A stretch of 64,000 bases of DNA, taken from NCBI GenBank assembly GCA_013360405.1, contig JABWBR010000021.1, positions 1-64,000 of the forward strand, given 5' to 3'. The notes beneath the pieces are model-generated. The model searched no databases. It was not told the DNA's origin and saw only the letters and a list, made by a program, of their open reading frames with translations. Numbering within the stretch: position 1 is the stretch's first letter; each line of letters begins with the position of its first letter. The position numbers and the translations under genes are program-made. The DNA is from Saprospiraceae bacterium (GTDB lineage: Bacteria; Bacteroidota; Bacteroidia; Chitinophagales; Saprospiraceae). Below are positions 8,147 through 16,954 of the stretch, in pieces.

Positions 8147-9604
8147 TTATTCACACATGGCGCGCATGACGGTTTCCATTTTTTTGCGCACTTCGCTACC
8201 CGAACAGGTATAATTGGACACAATGAGGCTAAAGGCGAGTTGCCGTCCCTTGCTATCGGGGGCGTAACCGGTAAAGGATCGCACGCGGTCGAGGGTACCC
8301 GTCTTGGCGCGCAAGCGGCCTTCGGCTGCTGTACCTTTCAACATTCCTTTAAGTCCGCCGCTCTGACCCGCCACGGGTAGCGACTCGTCGATGACCCGGT
8401 ACCATTTGGGGTTGTTGTATACTTTGTGCAATACCTGCGCCAGGAACAGGCTGGGAACGGCATTGTGAGCCGACAGGCCGCAGCCGTCTTCCAGGAAGAC
8501 GCCTTTGGTGTCGACACCTTGGTTTTTCCAGAATTCCAGGGTGGTTTTCATGCCCGCATTAGCGCTGCCTTCCTGTTGCTTTGCCAGCCCCACTGCGCGC
8601 AGCATAGCTTCACAGTATAGGTTGACGCTTTGAATGTTGGTGCGCTTGATGATGGCCGAGAGAGGTGGCGAGTAATGGGTATAGAGGGTTTGTCGCACCA
8701 CGGGTTTGAAACCTTTTCGGGTTAATTCCAGCAAGGTAGCAGGCCCTTTGGCACTCACGATACCCACCGAACGCAACTGCTGGTCGAGGTAGCGGGCGGC
8801 AAACAGCGGCGCATCGGGCATGGAGCCTTTTATGGCAAAAGTGCCGCGCCCCGCGGGTATTGCGCCGCGCACGTAGCGCTCGTAGGTATAGGGCGCCCCG
8901 TAGATGTACGCATTGTCTCCCGTATTTTCACCTGCGGAGCTCACTTCGTTGTTGAAGACCAAATCAGGCATGTCGGGTTCGATCAGAGCAATACCGGGCG
9001 TATCGCCTACTTTGGCGGTTTGTCGAAAATGGAGGTGGTACAGGTTTTCGTGTATGTTGAGCCCCCAGGCTCCGGCGCCGTAGTAGTTGCCCATATCAAT
9101 CCAGTGCCAGGTGGGGCTGCTCACTTCGGTATCAAAACAGGAGGCGTCGGCTATTATATATCCGGTGATGCGCCGCACGCCGCGTTGTTGCAATGCCAGT
9201 CGCAGGCGGGCCATAGCTTCTTCGAGATTAGCCGCGCCCTCCATCTGATCGGAGCCGTAAGTGGGGTCGCCCGAGCCGCGCAGGTATAAGTTGCCGTTCA
9301 ATACGCCGTCGCTGTCGATTTCGCCGTCGTATTGCAGTTCGGTGCGGAAGGTGTAATCATCGCCCAGCACGGCCAACGCAGTAGCGGTGGTAAGCACTTT
9401 GAGGGAAGAAGCCGGCGCCAAACCTTGTGAGGCGCGGTGCCCTGCTACCCATTTTCCGGTTTTGGCATCAATCACGCTGATACTCACCCCCGCGTGTTTG
9501 AGAGCCGGGTCGGCGGCAAAGTCAGTTATAGCCCGCTGCAACGCCGACTGAGCCGATGCTACGCAGTTTATACCGATTAGAAAGAGTAGAAGCTTTGATT
9601 TCAT
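8147..9604 (-). CDS. dacB: D-alanyl-D-alanine carboxypeptidase/endopeptidase, PBP4 type
   Basis: The 485-residue periplasmic enzyme has a signal peptide (about residues 1-18). All three penicillin-binding motifs are present: SxxK as S66-S-L-K69 in PASSLKVL, SxN as SVN in TNIQSVNLYCEAM, and KTG in RAKTGTLDRVRSFTGYA. The large insert between the SxxK and SxN motifs is characteristic of class C low-molecular-weight PBPs. It trims or cross-cuts peptidoglycan peptides. It heads a two-gene unit with the CoA-transferase. The leader contains heptamer repeats and a TATCTTTG promoter box. Confidence 0.93.
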   Translation of the reverse strand: MKSKLLLFLIGINCVASAQSALQRAITDFAADPALKHAGVSISVIDAKTGKWVAGHRASQGLAPASSLKVLTTATALAVLGDDYTFRTELQYDGEIDSDGVLNGNLYLRGSGDPTYGSDQMEGAANLEEAMARLRLALQQRGVRRITGYIIADASCFDTEVSSPTWHWIDMGNYYGAGAWGLNIHENLYHLHFRQTAKVGDTPGIALIEPDMPDLVFNNEVSSAGENTGDNAYIYGAPYTYERYVRGAIPAGRGTFAIKGSMPDAPLFAARYLDQQLRSVGIVSAKGPATLLELTRKGFKPVVRQTLYTHYSPPLSAIIKRTNIQSVNLYCEAMLRAVGLAKQQEGSANAGMKTTLEFWKNQGVDTKGVFLEDGCGLSAHNAVPSLFLAQVLHKVYNNPKWYRVIDESLPVAGQSGGLKGMLKGTAAEGRLRAKTGTLDRVRSFTGYAPDSKGRQLAFSLIVSNYTCSGSEVRKKMETVMRAMCE

Positions 9605-9726
9605 GTTGTTCTCTGTTCTCTGTTGTCCGTTCTCTGTTCTCTGTTCAGTTAAGTAGAGACAAATCTCGATTTGTCTCTACTGGCAAAGATAAAGAACGGA
9701 CAACCGAGAACCGACAACGGATAACG
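9605..9726. repeat. Heptamer element (TTCTCTG units) with embedded promoter box and palindrome
   Basis: Directly after the dacB start codon (plus-strand view) come TTCTCTG heptamers. They are followed by GTTAAG, a palindrome GTAGAGACAAATC/GATTTGTCTCTAC (about 9652-9680), the core TGGCAAAGATAA, and diverged units such as GGACAACCGAGAACC. The same order, without the palindrome, occurs at 61040-61200 and, inverted, at 11276-11415. It forms the 5' leader and promoter region of dacB. Confidence 0.7.
9684..9691 (-). promoter_or_regulatory. -7 promoter box TATCTTTG for dacB
   Basis: The minus strand reads TATCTTTG, an exact TAnnTTTG match, 80 bases upstream of the dacB ATG. A TTG lies 23 bases upstream of the box. 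The sequence between box and ATG is the heptamer repeat. Confidence 0.55.
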
Positions 9727-9730
9727 GCCC

Positions 9731-10534
9731 CTACAACCCCAACACCGCCGGGCTCATCCCCATAGAAGAGAATCCGCCGTCGTGATAGAGATTTTGCATC
9801 GTTACCGAGCGGGTAAAATCAGAAAACATCACCACGCAGTAGTTGGCACAGGCATCGGCACTGGCATTGCCGAGTGGCGACATCTTGTCGGCATAGCCGA
9901 AAAACTCGTCAAAACCTTTGACGCCGCTGCCGGCGGTAGTCATCGTGGGCGACTGCGAAATGGTATTTACGCGTACTTTTTTGCTGATGCCGTAGTGATA
10001 GCCGAAACTGCGGGCAAATGACTCCAGCAGCGCTTTTGATTCAGCCATTTCGCTGTAATCGGGAAATACGCGCTGGGAGGCAATATAAGTAAGGGCCAGA
10101 ATAGAACCCCAATCGTTCATCGCGTCGAGTTTCCACAGCGTTTGCATCATCTTGTGGAAAGAAATCGAGGAAATATCAAAGCTCTTTTGCATCCACTCGT
10201 AATTAAGGTCGGTATACTCGCGGCCTTTGCGCACATTCAGCGACATGCCTATCGAATGGAGTACGAAGTCGATTTTTCCACCCAACACATCCATCGACTG
10301 CTGAAAAAGCTTTTCCATATCTTCCACCAACGTGGCATCGGCGGGGATTATTTCCGCATTCAGGCGTTCGCCGAGCTCATTGATTTGTCCGAAGCGCAAA
10401 GCTACCGGCGCATTGGTGAGCGTGATGCGCGCGCCTTCTTCTACACAGCGCTCGGCTACTTTCCAGGCAATAGATTTATCGTCGAGGGCGCCAAAAATGA
10501 CTCCTCTTTTTCCAGCAAGCAGATTATTGGGCAT
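9731..10534 (-). CDS. fabI: Enoyl-[acyl-carrier-protein] reductase (NADH)
   Basis: At 267 residues this has the usual FabI length. The N-terminus LLAGKRGVIFGALDDKSIAWKVA is the SDR nucleotide-binding region. The catalytic pair is in YSEMAESK (Tyr-x6-Lys), preceded by LTYIASQRVFPD. The segment VRVNTISQSPTMTTAGSGV is the substrate-loop region. The enzyme performs the last reduction in each cycle of type II fatty acid synthesis. The gene stands alone, with its own TAACTTTG promoter box and a hairpin repeat separating it from the upstream gene. Confidence 0.95.
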   Translation of the reverse strand: MPNNLLAGKRGVIFGALDDKSIAWKVAERCVEEGARITLTNAPVALRFGQINELGERLNAEIIPADATLVEDMEKLFQQSMDVLGGKIDFVLHSIGMSLNVRKGREYTDLNYEWMQKSFDISSISFHKMMQTLWKLDAMNDWGSILALTYIASQRVFPDYSEMAESKALLESFARSFGYHYGISKKVRVNTISQSPTMTTAGSGVKGFDEFFGYADKMSPLGNASADACANYCVVMFSDFTRSVTMQNLYHDGGFSSMGMSPAVLGL

Positions 10535-10559
10535 AAGTGCAATGTTTGATTTGATATAG

Positions 10560-10567
10560 CAAAGTTA
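10560..10567 (-). promoter_or_regulatory. -7 promoter box TAACTTTG for fabI
   Basis: TAACTTTG on the minus strand matches TAnnTTTG exactly and sits 25 bases upstream of the fabI ATG. No clear TTG element is visible at the usual upstream distance. Confidence 0.5.
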
Positions 10568-10574
10568 CAAATGT

Positions 10575-10648
10575 GGTTTATAGGTTTATAGGTTTATGGG
10601 TTTATTAGTTTACATAAACCCATAAACCTATAAACCCATAAACCTGTT
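10575..10648. repeat. Palindrome of GGTTTATA units
   Basis: Units GGTTTATA/GGGTTTAT run on one side and CATAAACC/TATAAACC on the other around a short centre, making a hairpin of roughly 30 bp per arm. It begins just after the stop codon of the subunit-3 gene and ends before the fabI promoter. It may end the upstream transcript. A related copy lies at 6943-7000. Confidence 0.75.
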
Positions 10649-10649
10649 C

Positions 10650-11243
10650 TTACAGCGCCCACGTCCGCTTCCCTCCGCCTACCTCGGCGACGGGGATGCA
10701 GCCCTGGTATACACCGGGGATGGGGTCATAGACCAGTACTTCCAGGCCTATCTTTTCGTGGGTAAAATAGCCGAAGAAAGCCACATCCTTGATTTTAAGG
10801 AAGGTAGGCCAGTAGATATCCTCGTTGGGTTGTTCTTTGACTTTTGCCCTTTGCTCGGCGTCGATTTTATTGAGCAATTCGTATTGCTGTTCCTTGCTGC
10901 ACTCCATAAACGGCTTGCCGTAGGCTGTTTGGCACTGCTGCGTGATATCGTCGAGGCCGCCTTTGAATTTTTCCTGGTCTTCGGCCTCGAAGACTTGTCC
11001 CACAAATTTGTCCACGAAGGCATGTACGTCCAAATCCCAGGCGCCGGGCAGGTCGCTGGTATGCGGCAATAGCATCTCAACGATCTCCGTGATCATATCG
11101 GCGTGCCCCTGATTGAAAAAGTTGGGCAGCCATTGCGGGCGTTTTTGCCCCGCACAGCTTTGCAATATCGCCGCCAAAGAAGGCATCGCCAAGGCATACC
11201 CGGAAATTAAAGCCGTATTTCTAAGCGCTTCACGTCGCGTCAT
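10650..11243 (-). CDS. Gluconate 2-dehydrogenase subunit 3 family protein
   Basis: This 197-residue protein begins MTRREALRNTALISGYALAMP, an RR-containing (Tat-like) leader. A lipobox-like LQSC follows at about residues 27-30, so it may be an exported lipoprotein. The body (FNQGHADMITEIVEMLLPHTSDLPGAWDLDVHAFVDKFV) is typical of the gluconate 2-dehydrogenase subunit 3 family, small partners of GMC-type flavoprotein dehydrogenases. The GMC oxidoreductase gene lies directly upstream on the same strand, separated by a repeat array, so the two probably form one membrane-associated enzyme. The substrate is unknown. Confidence 0.88.
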   Translation of the reverse strand: MTRREALRNTALISGYALAMPSLAAILQSCAGQKRPQWLPNFFNQGHADMITEIVEMLLPHTSDLPGAWDLDVHAFVDKFVGQVFEAEDQEKFKGGLDDITQQCQTAYGKPFMECSKEQQYELLNKIDAEQRAKVKEQPNEDIYWPTFLKIKDVAFFGYFTHEKIGLEVLVYDPIPGVYQGCIPVAEVGGGKRTWAL

Positions 11244-11275
11244 GGTTGTTGTTTTTGTTGGTTAATTTATGGTCG

Positions 11276-11415
11276 GTTGTTCGTTCTCGGTTGTCGGTTC
11301 TCTGTTCTCTGTTCTCGGTTGTCCGTTCTTTATCTTTGCCAGTTAATCTTTAACAGAGAACAGAGAACAGAGAACAGAGAACAGAGAACAGAGAACAGAG
11401 AACAGAGAACAGAGA
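11276..11415. repeat. Heptamer element (CAGAGAA array), inverted copy
   Basis: Diverged GTTCTCGGTTGTCCG-type units are followed by the core TTATCTTTGCCAGTTAA and then about ten near-perfect CAGAGAA heptamers, which stop at the GMC stop codon. Relative to the neighbouring minus-strand genes this copy is inverted compared with those at 9605-9726 and 61040-61200. Its TATCTTTG box would fire antisense into the GMC gene. Confidence 0.8.
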
Positions 11416-11416
11416 A

Positions 11417-13141
11417 CTACATCTCTGCCTTCTTCATCTGCTCCACCGCATAATTAACGGCGCGGGCTGTTAGTGCCATGTAAGTCAAAGACGGGTTCTG
11501 GCAGGCCGAAGAGGTCATGGCCGAGCCGTCGGTGACAAACACATTCGACACATCGTGGAGCTGGTTCCATTTGTTGAGCACCGAGGTTTTCGGGTCGCGG
11601 CCCATGCGGGCGGTGCCCATTTCGTGGATGCCCAGTCCCGGCCAGGAGCCATCGTCGAAAATCTTGATGTTAGAAAAACCGGCGGCTTCGAGCATTTCTC
11701 CGGCGGAGGTGCGCATGTGTTCGCGCATCTTCATCTCGTTTTCTTTGAATTCGGCGTCGATCTTAAGAGTAGGCAGCCCGTGTACGTCCTTTACTTCGTG
11801 GTTGAGCTCTACCTTGTTTTCGTAATACGGCAGGCATTCGCCAAAAGCCGTGATGCCAAGCTGCCAGGGACCGGGTTCTACGAGTTTGCGCTTGAATTCT
11901 TCGCCCAAGCTCATATCGAGTTCTTTGATGCCCTGTATCCAGTTGAAGCGACTGCCGCCACCCTGGAAGCCGTAGCCGCGGATGAAATTCTGGCTCTGAC
12001 TGGCTTTGTCCAGGTTCTGGAAACGCGGGATATAGATGCCGTTGGGGCGGCGCCCTTTGTGGTACTTATCGGTGAATCCGTCGTAGACGCCCGCGGCGCC
12101 CGTGCGGAAGTGGTGGTCCATGATATTGTGGCCCAACTGCCCGCTGCTGTTGCCCAGTCCGTTGGGGAAACCATCGGAAGTGGAGTTCATCAGGATGAAG
12201 GTCGAACCCAGCGTAGAAGCGCAGAGGAAAACCACCTTGCCGTAAAATTCCATTTCTTCCTTGGTCTCAGCATCCAGCACGCGCACGCCCTTGGCCTTGT
12301 TGGTTTTTTCGTCGTAAATAACGGAATGCACGACAGAATTGGGCCGCAAGGTCATGTTGCCGGTAGCTTCGGCGGCGGGCAGGGTCGAGGCGTTGCTGCT
12401 GAAGTAGGCGCCATAAGGGCATCCCCTTATACAGCGGTTGCGAAACTGGCATTTGCCCCGGTTGCCGTGAATTTCGGGATTGGGCTCCGTAAGGTGGGCC
12501 GTACGCCCGATCGTGATCACGCGGCCGCTGAAATTTTCGGCTACTTTTTTGCGGAGATGGTCTTCTACGCAGTTCATTTCCATAGGAGGCAAAAAATTGC
12601 CGTCGGGCAAATGCGCCAGGCCTTCTTTTTGTCCGCTGACGCCCGCAAAGCGCTCTACGTAGTCGTACCAGGGCGCCAGGTCGGCATAGCGGATGGGCCA
12701 GTCTACGGCTACGCCGTCTTTGAGGTTGGCCTCGAAGTCGAGGTCGCTGAGGCGATACGACTGGCGGCCCCACATAATAGAGCGGCCGCCCACGTGATAA
12801 CCCCTGATCCAGTCGAAGCGTTTGACCTCGGTATAGGGGTTTTCGGTATCATTGACCCACCAGTGTTTGGTACTGCGGCGCATGCCGTAGCCCGTGCGGT
12901 TTTGCACCTGGTAGTCTTTTATTTCTTCAAAAGGCAGAAAATCGCGTAGCGGATCTTCCCAAGGGTCCATATTCGCCGTGGGATAGTCGATCACGTGGCG
13001 CACATTGCGGCCGCGTTCGAGCACCAGGGTTTTCAGGCCCTTTTCGCAGAGCTCCTTGGCAGCCCAGCCGCCGCTGATGCCCGTACCGACTACGATGGCA
13101 TCATAGGTGACGGCTGTTTTTCCTTCGTTATTAAAATACAT
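11417..13141 (-). CDS. GMC family oxidoreductase (FAD-dependent)
   Basis: The 574-residue flavoprotein opens with an ADP-binding fold, AIVVGTGISGGWAAKELCEKGLKTLVLERG (GxGxxG then acidic E). The GMC C-terminal domain contains GLGIHEMGTARMG and ends in NVFVTDGSAMTSSACQNPSLTYMALTARA. A cysteine-rich stretch, KCQFRNRCIRGCPYGAYFS (about residues 240-258), resembles that of gluconate/2-keto-gluconate dehydrogenase large subunits. It probably oxidises a sugar or alcohol, passing electrons onward with the subunit-3 partner encoded next. The substrate cannot be deduced. Confidence 0.9.
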   Translation of the reverse strand: MYFNNEGKTAVTYDAIVVGTGISGGWAAKELCEKGLKTLVLERGRNVRHVIDYPTANMDPWEDPLRDFLPFEEIKDYQVQNRTGYGMRRSTKHWWVNDTENPYTEVKRFDWIRGYHVGGRSIMWGRQSYRLSDLDFEANLKDGVAVDWPIRYADLAPWYDYVERFAGVSGQKEGLAHLPDGNFLPPMEMNCVEDHLRKKVAENFSGRVITIGRTAHLTEPNPEIHGNRGKCQFRNRCIRGCPYGAYFSSNASTLPAAEATGNMTLRPNSVVHSVIYDEKTNKAKGVRVLDAETKEEMEFYGKVVFLCASTLGSTFILMNSTSDGFPNGLGNSSGQLGHNIMDHHFRTGAAGVYDGFTDKYHKGRRPNGIYIPRFQNLDKASQSQNFIRGYGFQGGGSRFNWIQGIKELDMSLGEEFKRKLVEPGPWQLGITAFGECLPYYENKVELNHEVKDVHGLPTLKIDAEFKENEMKMREHMRTSAGEMLEAAGFSNIKIFDDGSWPGLGIHEMGTARMGRDPKTSVLNKWNQLHDVSNVFVTDGSAMTSSACQNPSLTYMALTARAVNYAVEQMKKAEM

Positions 13142-13161
13142 AGGCTCTAGTTTAAGCAGTG

Positions 13162-13196
13162 TTTGCTGCTAAGGTAAAAAACTTGATTTATCTTAG
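13162..13196 (+). promoter_or_regulatory. Candidate pyrD promoter (TTTG, 23 nt, TATCTTAG)
   Basis: TTTG at 13162 and TATCTTAG at 13189 fit the Bacteroidota -33/-7 pattern with one mismatch in the second box. The GTG start of pyrD lies 18 bases after the box. Confidence 0.4.
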
Positions 13197-13214
13197 CGCA
13201 CAAAATTTCTGCTT

Positions 13215-14258
13215 GTGTACCGATTTTTCCTCCGTCCTTTATTTTTTCTTTTCCCTCCCGAACGCGCACACTACTTCACGATGGCGCTTTTTCGGCTTGC
13301 GTTGGCTATTCCGGGCGCCGGCTATTTGTGGAAAACCCTGTACGCGGTGCGCCGGCCTGCACTCGAAAGACAGGTGATGGGACTTACTTTTTCCAATCCG
13401 GTAGGACTTGCGGCGGGTTTTGACAAAGACGGCAAATATTTCCGCCTGATGGCCGCGCTGGGTTTCGGCCATATCGAATTGGGTACCGTAACGCCGAGGC
13501 CGCAAGCCGGCAATCCCCGGCCACGCTTATTCCGCCTGAAGCCCGACCGCGCGCTCATCAACCGCATGGGCTTCAACAACGACGGCGTGGAGACCTTGGT
13601 GCAGCGGTTGCAAGGCCCCCGCCCCAAGGGGCTCATCATCGGTGGAAATATCGGCAAAAACAAAGACACCCCCAATGAGGATGCAGCCGCCGACTATCTG
13701 TTCTGTTTCGACCGCCTGTTTCCCTATGTCGATTATTTTGTGGTAAATGTGAGCTCGCCCAATACGCCGGGGCTACGTGAATTGCAGGACAAAAAACCGC
13801 TTACCGCCTTATTGCAACAATTGCAATCGCGCAATAAGGAGACCCCCCACCCCAAGCCCATTTTACTCAAAATAGCCCCCGACCTTACAGACGAGCAATT
13901 ACAAGACATTGTCGATATTGTAAAAACAACGAGTATCGCCGGCGTAATCGCCACCAATACCACGATAGCCCGTACCGGCCTTCAAACCCCGGAAGCTACC
14001 CTCCAGGCCATCGGCGCCGGCGGGCTCAGCGGCGCCCCCCTGCGAAATCGATCTACGGAAGTGATTCGCTACCTGCGCCAACAATCGCAGGGCAGCTTTG
14101 TCATCATAGGCGTGGGAGGCATCGACAGCCCCGAGGCCGCCCGGGAAAAACTGGACGCCGGGGCTGATCTGGTACAGGTGTATACGGGACTGGTGTACTA
14201 CGGGCCTGGGCTGGTACGGGATATCTTGAAGGCCCTGGTGGGGAGGGAGAGAGGGTGA
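13215..14258 (+). CDS. pyrD: Dihydroorotate dehydrogenase (quinone), class 2
   Basis: At 347 residues this is typical of class 2 PyrD. The N-terminal membrane-association helix ([22 protein letters not shown]) is followed by the barrel with [38 protein letters not shown] (catalytic Ser region) and [30 protein letters not shown]. It oxidises dihydroorotate to orotate in pyrimidine synthesis, passing electrons to quinone. The start is GTG at 13215: the family-typical N-terminus begins there, and the next ATG would remove the membrane helix. Confidence 0.95.
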   Translation: MYRFFLRPLFFLFPPERAHYFTMALFRLALAIPGAGYLWKTLYAVRRPALERQVMGLTFSNPVGLAAGFDKDGKYFRLMAALGFGHIELGTVTPRPQAGNPRPRLFRLKPDRALINRMGFNNDGVETLVQRLQGPRPKGLIIGGNIGKNKDTPNEDAAADYLFCFDRLFPYVDYFVVNVSSPNTPGLRELQDKKPLTALLQQLQSRNKETPHPKPILLKIAPDLTDEQLQDIVDIVKTTSIAGVIATNTTIARTGLQTPEATLQAIGAGGLSGAPLRNRSTEVIRYLRQQSQGSFVIIGVGGIDSPEAAREKLDAGADLVQVYTGLVYYGPGLVRDILKALVGRERG

Positions 14259-14322
14259 GAGCGTGGGAGGGTGAGAATTTTTCAATGCTCCCTCCCTCCC
14301 ACTCTCCCACACTCCCACACTC
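14241..14322. terminator. Imperfect purine/pyrimidine hairpin between convergent genes
   Basis: G-rich GGGAGGGAGAGAGGGTGAGAG (14241-14261) and GTGGGAGGGTGAG (14263-14275) face C-rich CTCCCTCCCTCCCACTCTCC (14289-14308), with ATTTTTCAATG in the loop. It spans the last codons of pyrD and ends at the next gene's stop, so a bidirectional terminator role is likely. There is no classical U tract. Confidence 0.45.
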
Positions 14323-15228
14323 TTAATCCCAGAGTCCACGCGGATAAACGCCTTCCCGGGTAAGCTGGGCAAAAGCTTCCTGCACCGTAGTTTTGTCTTC
14401 CTGGTAAGTCACGCCGTACCATTGCTCATCGGTGGGTAAAACCGTGAGCCGGATGCGGCCTTCCTGGATGAGGTCATTTACCGCAAAGGGGATATAAAAC
14501 TCCGCCGTCGGATTTTGGTTATTTTTTTCAAAAAAAGCGAGGAATTGTCGGTGAAGGTGTTCAAAAATCGAGGGGTGGAATCCCCACAAATTCATAGACA
14601 CCACCGCATTTTCGCTGATGGGCTGCATTTGTTGGTCCTCGTCGGCGAATAAAATATTGCCGTCGGCCATGCGCTGAATTTTGGTGCGTTCCACCACATT
14701 CGTCAGCAGGTGCTTGTCGTCCATTTCACAGACGCCACGCGACACTGCGCCGTTTTCCGACAGCGTATTGCGCAGCAAATAACCTACCATAGCATAGTGA
14801 TCGGGAGTGCAGTCGGTTTTTAGAAAATCGGCCAGCGCCTGAAAAGCGCTAACGCCGTAATAGTCATCGGCATTAATCACCGCGAACGGCTCATGGATCG
14901 CGGGCGCCGCCATCAGAATAGCGTGGCCCGTACCCCAGGGTTTTTCGCGCTGCGGCCATTGGCTGATACCTTCCACAGGGCTGTCAATTTCCTGAAAAAT
15001 ATAGTCCACGGCGATCCGGCTGTCGAATTTGCCGGCGAATTTCTCCTTAAAAGCGACTTCGATACTTCGTCGGATCACAAACACCACCTTGCCGAAGCCG
15101 GCGCGAATAGCGTCGTAGACCGAATAATCGATAATAGCTTCGCCCGCGGGGCCGATGCCGTCTACCTGTTTGAGGCCGCCGTAGCGGCTGCCGATACCTG
15201 CGGCGAGTACGAGTAGGGTTGGTTTCAC
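14323..15228 (-). CDS. Sugar-nucleotidyltransferase family protein
   Basis: The N-terminus KPTLLVLAAGIGSRYGGLKQVDGIGPAGEAIIDYSVYDA is the nucleotide-binding loop of NTP-transferases (LAAGxGxR). PFAVINADDYYG supplies the metal-binding Asp pair. Such enzymes join an NTP and a sugar phosphate to make an activated sugar; the sugar is not predictable here. The frame extends to a TTG at 15255, but the GTG at 15228 starts right at the conserved motif and gives about 301 residues, so it was preferred. No operon partner is visible. Confidence 0.82.
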   Translation of the reverse strand: MKPTLLVLAAGIGSRYGGLKQVDGIGPAGEAIIDYSVYDAIRAGFGKVVFVIRRSIEVAFKEKFAGKFDSRIAVDYIFQEIDSPVEGISQWPQREKPWGTGHAILMAAPAIHEPFAVINADDYYGVSAFQALADFLKTDCTPDHYAMVGYLLRNTLSENGAVSRGVCEMDDKHLLTNVVERTKIQRMADGNILFADEDQQMQPISENAVVSMNLWGFHPSIFEHLHRQFLAFFEKNNQNPTAEFYIPFAVNDLIQEGRIRLTVLPTDEQWYGVTYQEDKTTVQEAFAQLTREGVYPRGLWD

Positions 15229-15484
15229 GTTGTAATTGTTATTGCAGATATACAAAAAAGGGAGGGGTTTTGTTTTGTTTTGCTATATCGAGCCATAGTG
15301 CACAAGTGCGAAAAATGTATCGTTTATTGTCTTGGCAAATACAAAAATTGTGATTTCTCCGGTTTTTTCATATATATCAAGTAAATTGGCCAAGGTGCAA
15401 GTTGCAAGAGACTTTATGTTTTAGTGTTCAACATCTTCACCTCTTGATAGCAGTAACCCATTAACAATTTTAAACAGAACCAAT

Positions 15485-16312
15485 ATGAAAAACATTACGC
15501 TAATCCTCGGTTTAATAATTCTGACCATTTCCTGTAATAAGGGAGATGAAACCAAACTCACCACTAACGAAATAACTGACGAAATAACTGATGAAGTTAC
15601 CAATGAACCTTCTGTTCAGAAGATTACCAAATACCATATTACTATTGAAGGTAATATGATAAGCAAGTATGAAAAGTATTTTAATGATGTCCTTATAGAA
15701 ACGGCTGTTTTTCAAAATTTCGACTCAGTTTTATACATGATCAGGACAGATTCTTCAAATGAGATTATTCAAAAAATGATTTATTATATTGCTAGTAATG
15801 GTTTGGCGTCATCAGCAATAGATTCATCTTTCAGTTATCAAGGATTAATTGTACGGAATTTGGAATATGAATATCAAGATGGATTTTTAATATCTACTAT
15901 TGTTGATTGGGAGCGATTTGGTACGATTGTAGGGTCTGGGCAATCTACTATCTCCAGGACTATTGAAAATGAAAATATTAGTTTAACGGAAAGATCTTCT
16001 CATAATGGGTATCATATTGTTAGTTGCATAGACTATTTTCAATATAATAGCCTAATAAATAAAATTGACATTATTGATTTTTCAAACGGCATTACTGGTA
16101 AAATAAGTAAAAATTTAATTCAATATGCTAGGTGGAATCAAGGTTGCCCTTGTTTTTCATCAAGTACTACTGCTTATAGTAACTTTTTTTATGAATTTGG
16201 CACCAATGGGTATGTGACAAAAAAGATTGAAAACTATACCCCGTGCACTCATATAACAAAGCCTGTTTCGAGCATTGAAATGATTACGATTTATGAATAT
16301 TCCATTCACTAA
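15485..16312 (+). CDS. Putative lipoprotein of unknown function
   Basis: The 275-residue protein has a lipoprotein signal (KNITLILGLIILTISCNKG, lipobox Cys at residue 17). A degenerate repeated stretch, TTNEITDEITDEVTNEPS, forms a linker. The rest is beta-rich with NNG- and YxY-type patterns seen in Bacteroidota surface lipoproteins, and paired Cys (CPC near residue 221). I do not recognise the family. Codon use is AT-rich, unlike host genes, consistent with transfer. It stands alone upstream of the IS element. Confidence 0.65.
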   Translation: MKNITLILGLIILTISCNKGDETKLTTNEITDEITDEVTNEPSVQKITKYHITIEGNMISKYEKYFNDVLIETAVFQNFDSVLYMIRTDSSNEIIQKMIYYIASNGLASSAIDSSFSYQGLIVRNLEYEYQDGFLISTIVDWERFGTIVGSGQSTISRTIENENISLTERSSHNGYHIVSCIDYFQYNSLINKIDIIDFSNGITGKISKNLIQYARWNQGCPCFSSSTTAYSNFFYEFGTNGYVTKKIENYTPCTHITKPVSSIEMITIYEYSIH

Positions 16313-16438
16313 GCGCTTTTTCAAGATTTAATACTGAGCTGAGGGCGAGCTATAATACCGAAAAGCCGGAAAAGTTATGCTAATATACCCATCGTAAAGA
16401 GGTTTGCGAAAGCGATAAAAATAGTATAAATTAGCGAA

Positions 16439-16918
16439 ATGATACACCTTGATGCAGACACAGTACAGCGGCTGCGCAAAATCCAGCGGACGAATAAGGA
16501 CAGAAAAGTCTTTATCAAGGTGATTGTGCTATTGATGTTGCATAATCAGTGTAGCCCGGAGTTGATATCGCAAAGCCTGGGCATAGACGATTCCACGATA
16601 TATCGATACAGCAAGGGGTATGAGACACTGGGTTTAGAGGGATATCTGAGTAATTTCTATGTGGCGTACAGTGGGCAGTTGAATAAAGAACAGGAGGAAC
16701 AAATCAAGAAGGAAATATACCACAACCTGTATATCAGCAGTAAGGAGGTGGCCCAATATATCGAGCACACTTTTGGAATACGTTATAGTAATTCGGCTGT
16801 GGTAAAAATATTGCACCGACTTGGTTTTGTATATAAGAAAACCAAGTCAGTTCCCTGCAAGGCGAACCGAGCTGCACAGGAGGCATTTGTATCGAAATTG
16901 AAAGAACTACTTGCATAA
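16439..16918 (+). CDS. IS630-type transposase, N-terminal part (ends at in-frame TAA)
   Basis: This 159-residue half holds the DNA-binding region: a helix-turn-helix near residues 38-62 (CSPELISQSLGIDDSTIYRYSKGY) and a second winged-helix-like part (SSKEVAQYIEHTFGIRYSNSAVVKILHRLGFVYKKTK). The TAA at 16916 is followed in the same frame by 12 open codons (VDENQVVYFNDA) and then the catalytic half, so the full gene would be 16439-17461 with about 340 codons. The stop looks like a point nonsense mutation or a readthrough site. No frameshift is needed. Confidence 0.85.
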   Translation: MIHLDADTVQRLRKIQRTNKDRKVFIKVIVLLMLHNQCSPELISQSLGIDDSTIYRYSKGYETLGLEGYLSNFYVAYSGQLNKEQEEQIKKEIYHNLYISSKEVAQYIEHTFGIRYSNSAVVKILHRLGFVYKKTKSVPCKANRAAQEAFVSKLKELLA

Positions 16919-16954
16919 GTAGATGAAAACCAAGTAGTTTACTTTAATGATGCA

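Noticed and set aside
11555-12949. 464-codon frame on the plus strand opposite the GMC gene
   Set aside because: It is an antisense shadow of a clearly recognised flavoprotein; its residues show no domain and it follows from the GC-rich codon pattern.
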